NCBI GenBank assembly: GCA_947044405.1
Contig: CAMRHE010001103.1
Location: forward strand, 125,001 to 189,000
From: Leptodactylus fallax
Lineage: Eukaryota > Chordata > Amphibia > Anura > Leptodactylidae
Reading direction: 5' to 3'
DNA length: 64,000 bases
A program made the position numbers and the translations under genes. The stretch's first letter is position 1. Every line of letters begins with the position of its first letter. Below, one piece after another: positions 51,135 to 61,116 of the stretch. The notes under the pieces were generated by a model, which was not told the origin of the DNA, ran no database searches, and worked only from the letters and a program-made list of their open reading frames with translations.

Positions 51135-54100
51135 CTGCAAAATGGAGACAAGATTTGGTGTGTGAGGCCAGAAGAGATGAGATACAAGAAAGAATTCGCC
51201 AAGTTGCCTCAATGGGATTCCTAGCACTAAATAATCTGGCAGCACCCACATTCTGCAACCTGTGGGTCATGTTTGGGCCTCGTCTCTGCCCAAACAATGT
51301 ATTACCTGTGAATAGAGATGAGCGAATCGAAGCTGCAGAAGTGGAATTCGATCCGAATTTCAGGAAATCTTCGATTTGCCAACGATTCTGGATTTCCTCA
51401 CGCGTCGATGCATCAAATCTTATTTTTTTTATAAAATGGCCGCTGCACATGTTAGGACAAGGGGGAAGGGACTCTGGGAACGCGGGATCACTCACAATGC
51501 CAAGCGTCCAGTTTATCAGCAGCCAGCCGGCTCTGTGATGTCATAGCCCTATAAAAACCCTCGGCCATTTTAGGTACAGTCATTTCACATCGCTCTTACT
51601 GTAGGGACAGACACCAGCAGGAGCTAGGGAAAGACTTAGAAAAGAGATAGAAGTTCAGGGAAAGAGCCTTAGAATTGCAGGGAAAGGATAGGGAGGAATT
51701 GAAAGAAGAATTTGAGGTGGTTGCAGGGTCATTAACAACAAGAATTGTAATACACATTGCAGCACTCTCTGCCGATATACTGCTGCTCATTACTCATTCC
51801 TGTGTCTTCAAGGTGGAACACAACAAGCCTTTTGCAGTGCAGTATGGCAAAAAACTGTGAATTATCATCCACTAATATCTGCACTTATCTGTAATTAACG
51901 CCTTTTTAAAGGCGTTTATTATAAGGGGCTTATTCACTGTTCTTCCAAAGAATAACATTACAGGCGTAAGGTGGCGAGGCATCAGGAGTCAGTTACAGAG
52001 GCCTGAACTCCCAGTGTCAAGTGGTGGTCATGTCTTAACCAGCAACCCAACGGTTGTAGACTGGTTGACTCGGTCATCCAATTCATCCCAAGTCACATCA
52101 GACACCCCCAGCCAAGAGTTGGTGGGTTCGTCACACACAAGCCTTAGTTGGCATGGCCCGGGAGCAGGCCCTGTGCCCTCACCTGTTCTCAACCTGCCTC
52201 TGTTCTTTTCTGTTCCCTCAGCTAGAGAAGTACTCTATGTTGTTGGCTCAGATCCACTGTACAGTGAGGAGGAGGTACTAGAGGACAGTCAGCAGCTACC
52301 GCTTAGTCAAGATCTGGAGGAGACATCCGCCGCTTCCTGCGGTAGGCGGGCAAGTAGTGATGATGAGAGTGGCGTGGGAGCTGGTGTTGAGGAGGATATC
52401 AGTGACATGCAGACAGTAGTGGGTGACGATGTAGCCGATCATAATTGGGAGCCGGGTGATGAAGGGGCTTCATCGTCATCAGGAGAAGAGGGTTGTGCCT
52501 TGCGCATGAGGCAGCGGGGGAGTCAGCAGGGTGGCAGCAGTGGGAGGTCGGGAGCTAAACGTGCCCAGGGTAGACCACCTGCTTCGCAGCAGACTTCCTG
52601 CCTGGAAAGCAGTGGTTCAGGGGTTCACGGAGGCAGTGGCTGTAGCAGTCAGTTACTGCGGAGTGTTGGGGGGTAAAATCACCTACTCGACGGTGTGGTA
52701 GTTTTTTTGTAGAGCCGCCGGCGGAGGTGAACATGGCCATATGTTCAATCTGTGGGCAGAAGGTGAAGCGTGGCCAGGGTGCCAATATTGGTACCACAGC
52801 CCTGCATCAACATATGCAGCGTCACCATATAGTGGCCTGGGAGAGTCGTGGCTCCAATGTGGTGGTCCAGCCTGCTGCAGCACCCAGTGGCACGCACCCC
52901 ATTTCAGGCAGTCAAAGCTCCACCACCTCAGCCGAAGGAAGCTGTGTGTCCTTTCCATCATCTGCTGGTCGTAATGCACATGCTCCTCCTCCTCCTCCTA
53001 GTCAGTCGTTGCGTCAGCAATCGATCACAGAATCTATATCAAAGAGACAACAGTATGCGTGCAATCATCCAACAGTGCAGAAGCTGAACGTACTCCTGTC
53101 TAAGTTGCTGGTGCTGCAGTCACTCCCTTTCCAATTGGTGGACTCTGCACCTTTCAGAGAACTGATGGCTTGCATCGAGCCGAGGTGGAGAGTCCCAAGC
53201 CGTCATTTCTTTGCCAAGAAGCAGTACCAGTCCTGCACAAATATGTAGAAGAGAAGGTGGGCCAGTCCTTGAGCCTGTCGGTGTCTGCCAAAGTGCACGG
53301 CAGCGCCGACGTATGGAGCTGTAACTATAGTCAAGGACAATATATGTCATTTACGGCCCACTGGTTAATGTGGTGCCTGGCCAGACACACCGGCGACTTG
53401 GACAGGTGACGCAGCTACCGCCTCCACGTTCTCACGCCGTTGGTCCTGCAACAATGTCCACCTCATCCTCCACTGTCTCCTCAACTTCCACTGCAGGGAC
53501 AATTCACAGTGCTCCTCCAGCATACCACATGTGCAGGGCACAGTGGTGTCACGCTGTTCTACACCTGGGCGAATGAAGTCACACAGGGGAGGAACTGCTC
53601 TGTGTCCTCAATCAAGAAATCGAATCCTGGCTTTCTCCAAGAGAACTTAAAATCGGAACAATGGTGACCGACAACCGGAAGAACATAGTGTCGGCGCTGC
53701 GTCAAGGAGGGCTGAGCCATGCGCCCTGTATGGCGCACGTGTTCAATCTGGTTGTCAAGCGATTCCTTACTAAGACATCCTAAAAATGTCAAGGAAACTG
53801 CACTTCAGCCACTCATACACCGCCAAGCACACCCTCCTTGAGCTGTAGTGGCAGAACGGCCTCCCACAACATAGGCTGATATGCGATGTTTCCACCCGTT
53901 GGAATTCAACCCTCCATATGTTTGATCGACTATATGAACAGAGAAAAGCATAAACGATTTCTTGATGATCCAAGCGGACAAAGGTACTCCCCTGTGTAAC
54001 TTTAACGTTAGCCAGTGGTAACTAATGCCTGACACCTGCCGTTTGCTCGTTCCCTTTGAGGAGGCCACTTTGTTAGTCAGTCGCCAAGACTACGGGATGA

Positions 54101-57100
54101 GCAACGTCATTCCACTGATTCACATCCTGGAAATGATGCTTTTCAATCTGGCTGATAAGGGTACTGGAGATGTGGCGTCTACATCTCACAGCCACATGAG
54201 CCCTGTGGGGGCTGAACTGGAGGAGGAGGATGAGGAGGACATTGGAGCACAAACAATGTGTAGCGAAATGGGTGGAGAGGAGGAGCAGGAGCAACCAAAA
54301 CAGCCAGATGGAGATGAGGAGGATGAGGCAGATGACCCAGACAAACTGTGGCAGTATGCAGTGGAGATGGATGCAGGGAGTCCCTCGGAGTCACTTGCTC
54401 AAATGGCCCGATGCATTCTGACTTCCTTGCGCAGTGGAAGAGTGAAGAAATCAGGCGATACCTTTTAGAGGCTAACTGAGTATATTTATAAGTAAGCTTT
54501 CAGGAGTGCTCGCTCCCTTCATCAGACATGGTGTGATACAAGAACTGAAAATTAACAGATTTTTATACACATGGTTTTCAAAGCATTTTAGAGTCCTTAA
54601 AAAAAATTGCAATCTAAGTAGAGAAGTTATTTACAACAGGTCAAAAAAAACAGTCTGGAAACTTGTGGTGCGTGACGGAGGGATCAGTAATTCTTGCTGT
54701 TATCTGTTTGCTATCAGGAGGTGATTTGTGTCCCTCACAGTTCATGCATAGTTTGATTTGAAGCTGGCATGAATATTGAGTTCAGTTCATGGTTCAAACA
54801 TAGTGTGACATAGTGTGACATCGGCTGTCCTTGCGCAGTGACAGCCGATTTGTCACCATTCGGCAGAGGGATGACTACTGGCTCTCCACCATATTAGACC
54901 CTCGCTACTGGTGAAAAATGGGGGCTTTTTTTAACACCCGCTGAGAGGGAGGAAAAACTGAACTACTATAGAGACATGTTATGTAGCAAGTTGGCCGCTG
55001 CCTATCTGTGCCATCGTCCATCCTCTCGCATGTCCAACCGGAGGGGCCCTGAGCGCTCAACTTGAACCGACATGGCAGCTGTGGGAGGGGGTGGGGTTGG
55101 CAGGAGCAGTATCATCAGCATTACCATCAGCAGCAGCCTGAGCCTAGAGTCGCTGATGAGTAGCTTTCTTCAGCCGCATAGTGAAGAAGCTGCTCATCAG
55201 CAGCTAAACACAGAGCAGAACTTGAACCAGCAGGTGGTGGCATACTTAGAGTGCACCCTGCTACCCGTCATCGAAGTTCTGCTGGACTACTGGGCAGCCA
55301 AACTGGATTTGTGGCCACAACTGGCCGAGTTAGCCCTGGAAAAGCTGTCCTGCCCCGCCAGTAGTGTGGCATCAGAGCGGGTGTTTAGTGGGGCGGGGGC
55401 CATAGTTACCCCAAGGAGAACTTGCCTGTCCACAACAAAATTTGAAGAGACTGACCTTTGTGAAAATGAATCAGGTGTGGATCAGCCAAGATTTCCAGCC
55501 ACCAATGCCTGATGCAGCAGATTAAATGATTCATGCTGCCTCACCACACTCTGTCACTGGTTCACTGTATGGCCTCCTAAGGCTGTTGCTACCTACACTG
55601 TATGTCCTCCTCATGCCGCCTCCGCTGGGTCACTCTGTATACTCCTTATGCCACTGCCACTGGGTCACTGTATGGCCTTCTCATGCCATTTCACCTGGGT
55701 CACTCTGTGTTCTCCTCATGCTTCTTCTACAGGGTCACTGTATGTCCTCCTCATGCCACTTCCACTGGGTCACTCTGTATACTCCTCATGCCACTGCCAC
55801 TGGGTCACTGTATGGCCTCTTCATGTCGCTGCCACTGGGTCATTGTATGGTCTCCTCATGCCACTTCCACTGGGTTACTCTGTGTCCTCCTCATGCTGCT
55901 GCCACTGGGTCACTGTATGGCCTCCTCATGCTGCTGCCACCTCCACATTATGTCGCCTTGCCACTCTGTAGACATCTATGTGGAATCGACAGACGACGGT
56001 GTAAAAGGAGTGTGCTCTTTTACGCTACAGTAGGATGTTGGGCCTCTGCATGCTTCTTTCTACCTGAAACTAACATTGTCCTGTAAGGCTGAGTTCACAC
56101 TTGAGTTAGTTGGTCAGTTTTGGCCCTATAACTGGCCAAATAAGTGAAGTGTGCAGTGGTTCTAAGAGCGACGCCTGTCATGTGCGTGTCATACTGACTC
56201 ACAGTATTGTTTGACTACCACAGTAGGCTCTCTATGTGTGTTACTGCAAGGCATACACCACTATACAGGCTCTCTGAAACCAGGAAATAGGTGTTTTTTA
56301 GCGATATTCGCCACAAATTAATTAGGATTGAAGCAAATTTTTTTGGAAATTCGAATCGAACTACAGAATCGAACTTTTGAGAAATTCGCTCATCTCTACC
56401 TGTGAACAACAGTGGAGCGGCCTTTCCTGCCTAGGGTGAGTAACTTCCTTAAAGGGAATGTATTTTCCATATTTTATTCCATATGTTTTCCATTTTTTTT
56501 ATTTTATTAAAATCAGATGAAATATATAATTTTTTAAAAATATTTGTAGAATTTTTTTTTATTCCGTACATGATTATGGGGGTGGCCATCTTGCCTGAGC
56601 TTCTCCTCTGCCCTGTTACCAGCATTTAGTGATATGCTTTACAGCACAGTCATGACCATAGGCAGCAGTAGTCTGGAGGAGACTCACTTTGGTCTATGGG
56701 AGAATTTTCTAAACATGTATCTTCTATTGTAATCCTGTCTGTAATTATTAGTGGCCAGGGTGAAAACTGCAGGATTTAGAACTTTTTTATGTAGATAGTG
56801 ACATGGAAAATTCTTTTAAATATCAAAAATTCTTAAAAAATATGTTTAGCATTCTGGTGAGATATTGCCTATAAGGCTCTATTCAGACAACTGATGCAAA
56901 TTGGGTGTGAAAACCAGTTGTTTTCCATGGTTGATTTCCATGGATCCCTCGTAAACTTGAGTCTATAGAAAGATACGTGAAATTGGGCAAAAATAGGACA
57001 TTTCCACACACTCCGTTAAAAAGAAAATGGACATGTGAATACATACCTCCCACCCGTCCTGGATTCAGTAGGACAGTCCCAGATTCTGGGTCCTATCCCG

Positions 57101-59933
57101 CGGTCCCGTTCGGCAGGAGGTATGTCCCTCCAGAGGACACAGATGAGTTGAACACAATGATGAAGCAGAAGCAGACAGCTCCTGCCTCACCACTGTGGCC
57201 CCTGTGTGCTCTGGCGGTGGGAGCTGCAGGTGAGATGTGATGACATCACTCACATCACGCCTACAGCTCCCTGACGACTCCAGGAGAGAAGACTGCAGAC
57301 AGAACAGCAGTGGAGGGGAGTATCAATGTTTTTATTATGTTTGTTTGTAACCAGGAGAAAGACATAAACTGTGGGGGCAAATGAAGGGGACATTAAACTG
57401 GGGGGTCAGAATAGGGGGACATTAAACTGGGGGTCAGATGAGGGGGCATTAAACTGTAGGGACAGATGGAGGGGAACATTAAACTGGGGGAACAGAGGAG
57501 GTGGACAACAAACTGTGGGGGCAGATGGAGGGGGACAGTAAACTGTGGGGGTAGCTGAAGGGGGACATTAAACTGAGGGAGCACCAGGAGGATGACATTA
57601 TAATGTGGAGGTGAGGGTAGGGGCATTATACTGTGTGGGGGCACAAGAGAAATGGATGGGAATGGGCAGAGTCAAAATAGAAGTGGGTGGGGCTTAATTT
57701 GCCACAGCGCACAGTGAATAGCCTTATACAAAGGCATGGATTTTAATGCAGCTGTGTAATGGCCCTTAAAAAATGGCAGTCACATGGACAAAATTCATGT
57801 GTGAATAGAGTCTTAGAAACTTTGAGCAGCAGGTGAATGATCCAATAGGGGCGCTGTGGCTAGTTGGTAGCATTTTGGTGGGTACTGAAGATGTATAGTG
57901 ACTAGAGAAATCATGGGACACTCTGGCTAGTTTTTATGCAACACTCTGGCTAATACTTTTTTGAAGGGAATTTTAGTTCATGGGAAATACTATGGAGAAC
58001 ATATTTGGCCGCCATTGGCATGGGACAGAAAAGGAGCAATTTAGTGTTGCCTTGTTAAGGGGTACCATGTCATAGCAATGCATGAAAGAACTGTGCCCAG
58101 CACCCTTAGGGTGGCACCAGGGCTGGTTTTAGACAAAGCGGGGCCCTGGGCAAGTTTACAAGTGGGGCCCTAAATTCTAAGGTGGTGAAACTACTGCCAA
58201 AGCAGCTGCTATGGAGCCTGTAACCATAGGGGGCCTGGTGGGACCCTTCTGCTTTTGTTTTTTAAATAGACCATTAACTGCTGGAGTTACTCCAGTAGGT
58301 AATGAGCCCTATTTACTTACCGGTCCCCACTTCTGCCCATGTCCGCCCCTGCTTCCCCTTCAGCCCTCCAGGGCAGAACTGTTGATATCTCCCCCAGACT
58401 CCAAGTCTGTCCTTATCAACTATGCAGTCTTGTTTACAGAACATTCCACCCTCTTGTGCTTTCTGTATAGAATATAGTGCAAGTTATGTTTTAACCCTTA
58501 CAGCGTCCCATATCACGTCTCTGACACTGAACAACATCAGGACTTCGCTGACAGGGGTGTGATATGGAATGCACGAGCATGGAGATTGGTAAGTACGGCT
58601 GCAGTACTTGGTATTTGTTGGCCGAACCTTGCAAGATCCGTCTCACAAGGTTTGCCTGGCAGTTTCATTCAGACAAACTGCTGTTATTATACTCTGGGGT
58701 CTACGGTCTTTTCTAACCCCAGAGTATAATGTTCAGATGCCCGGGGAAGGTGAAAAAAATGGTCTCACTTACCTCTCCTGTGCGCCAACACGAAGTCCTG
58801 CTGCCTTCAGCCCTCTTTAATGATGTCACAAATGGCATGTGGGTCTGGCTGGCATCATTGATGCCGAAGTAACCCATGTCTGTGGTCATCGAAGACAATA
58901 GGAAGTAGCACTGGAGCACAGGAGAAGTAAGTAAAACCGTTTGTTTTTTTTTAACTCCCCTGGGCCTCTGAACATTATACTCTGGGTTCTGAAGAGACCC
59001 CAGAGTATAATAATAGTTCATGTGTCGTGATCCCCAAAAATTGTCGGGTTCTGCCAAACCCAAAATTTTTGTTATATTTGCACCAAATACTATAGGGGAC
59101 ATTATCCTGTGTGAAGGGGCTACTATGGGACATTATACTTTATGGAGGCGCCACTATAGGACATTTTACTGTGAGGAGGGACAACTATGGGACATTAAGC
59201 TGTGTGAAAGGGCCACCATGGGACATTATACCTTGTGAAGGGGCCACCATGGGACATTATACCTTGTGAAGGGGCCGCTATGGGACATTATACCATGTGA
59301 AGTGGCCACTATGTCACATTATACTGTGTGGAGGGGCCGCCATGGGACATTATACCTTTCACGTCCTCTGGCACACTCGGTTTTATATACCGCAGGAAAA
59401 CTGACGTTGAATTCAGCACACTGTCAGCTTTGACGGTACGTGCCCGGGTGCTTGGAGATATCGGTGCCGTTAGTTTCAGCACTGATATCCTTTCACTGTC
59501 AGAAGTGCGGACCTTACTGCTCAGCGTCATCGCACCAGCAGTAAGTACCCGGGCAGACATCAGGAAATCTGACAGTCAGCTTTCTGGCGGTATATAATAC
59601 TGTGGGTGCCAGAGGACGTGAAATCTCCTCTTTCAGTTTTGAAATGGAGGACGCTATTCTCGTCAATGGGGTCCGCCGGTGTCTGTGTGTAACCTCTAAA
59701 ACTGTGGTCCGGCTCCTCCAGAGGACCTGAACGACGGAGAGGCCGGAGCAGATGTAAACCTAGTCTCAGAGGTTTCAATTAATTTTAAAATTACAGTATT
59801 TGTCTAGCTTCATCATTTACATATATAGCAAATATCTTAGAAAACATAATGGTGATCATCCTGACAAATGTAATGCAAAACTGCAGTAAATACTGACAGC
59901 ATAGCAAAGCAATACAGAACAAAGACAGAACAT

Positions 59934-59971
<38 letters not shown>

Positions 59972-61084
59972 GACATATGCACAAGACAGAATATATACAC
60001 ACATACAGACACACACCCACACATACATACACAGAACATGCACACACACACGCACACACACAAGACAGAACATGTGTACACACACACAGAAGACACACAC
60101 ACATACATAAGACAGAATATGTACACACCCACAACCATCCCAGATTCTGCGGGACAGTCCCGGATTGTGGGTCCTGTCCCGCCGTCCAGGTCGTCAAGAG
60201 GTATGTCCCGGATTCAACTCATCTGCATCCGGAGAGGACGCAGATGAGTTGAATACAATGGTGAAGCAGGAGCCCTCCATGGACAGCTCTTGCTTCACCA
60301 CTGTTCCCCTCCCTTCCACTCACATCGCACCTGCAGCTCCCTGAACACTCCAGGAGAAGAGACAGCAGGGGAGCGAGGAGAGGTGAGTATCAGTGATTTT
60401 ATTATGTTAAACTTTGGGGGGACATTAGACTGGGGAGAGATAAAGGGGGTCATTAAACTGGTGGCAGATGTAGGAGGGCAATTAAACTGTGGGCAGATGA
60501 AGGGGGCATTAAGCTGGTGGCAGATGGAGGGGGCAATTAAACTGGGGCAGATGAAGGGGGACATTAAATTGGTGGAAGATGAAGGGGAACATTAAAATAG
60601 GGACAGATGGAGGGAGCACATTAAACTGGGGACAGATAGAGGAGTGGACATAAAACTGAGGGGGCAAATGGAGGGTGACATTAAACTGAGGGCAACTGGA
60701 GGAGGACATTAAACCGTGGGGGTAGCTGGAAGGGGACATGTCCGCCTCTAGTTGTCCCCATTTTAATGTCCTCCTCCAGCTACCTCCACGGTTTAATGTC
60801 CCCTTCCAGTTGCCCCAGTTTAATGTCCTTCTCTAGGTTTCCCCAGTTTAAACTGGGGTACGAGGAGTGGGACTTCATACTGTGGGGCAATTGAGGGGAA
60901 CATTATAATGTGGGGGCATATAATGTTAGGGTGACTGTAGGAGCATTATACTGTGTGGGGGCACAAAGAAAAATGGGTGAGAAAGGGCGGAGTCAATGTA
61001 GAAGTGGGTGGAGCTAAATTTGCAGTGGCGCACATAGCCACACATTTTGTCCCTCTTTCTGTCCTTTGAAATTTGGGAGGTATG

Positions 61085-61116
<32 letters not shown>

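Larger units (their letters stand above)
51313..56398 (+). mobile_element. Full-length hAT transposon with target-site duplication
   Basis: Both ends carry the inverted sequence TAGAGATGAGCGAA and the element is flanked by a perfect 8-bp duplication CCTGTGAA (51305-51312 and 56399-56406), the hallmark of hAT insertion. Size 5086 bp. It sits in the last intron of the GLYAT-like gene, antisense to it. Inside are a broken transposase gene, a nested Penelope fragment and a 36-bp minisatellite. Confidence 0.95.

Noticed and set aside
55526..56086. 186-, 143- and 107-residue overlapping frames
   Set aside because: All derive from the 36-bp minisatellite in three frames.
59791..60252. Cys- or Thr/His-rich frames on both strands
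   Set aside because: Produced by the CA microsatellite.
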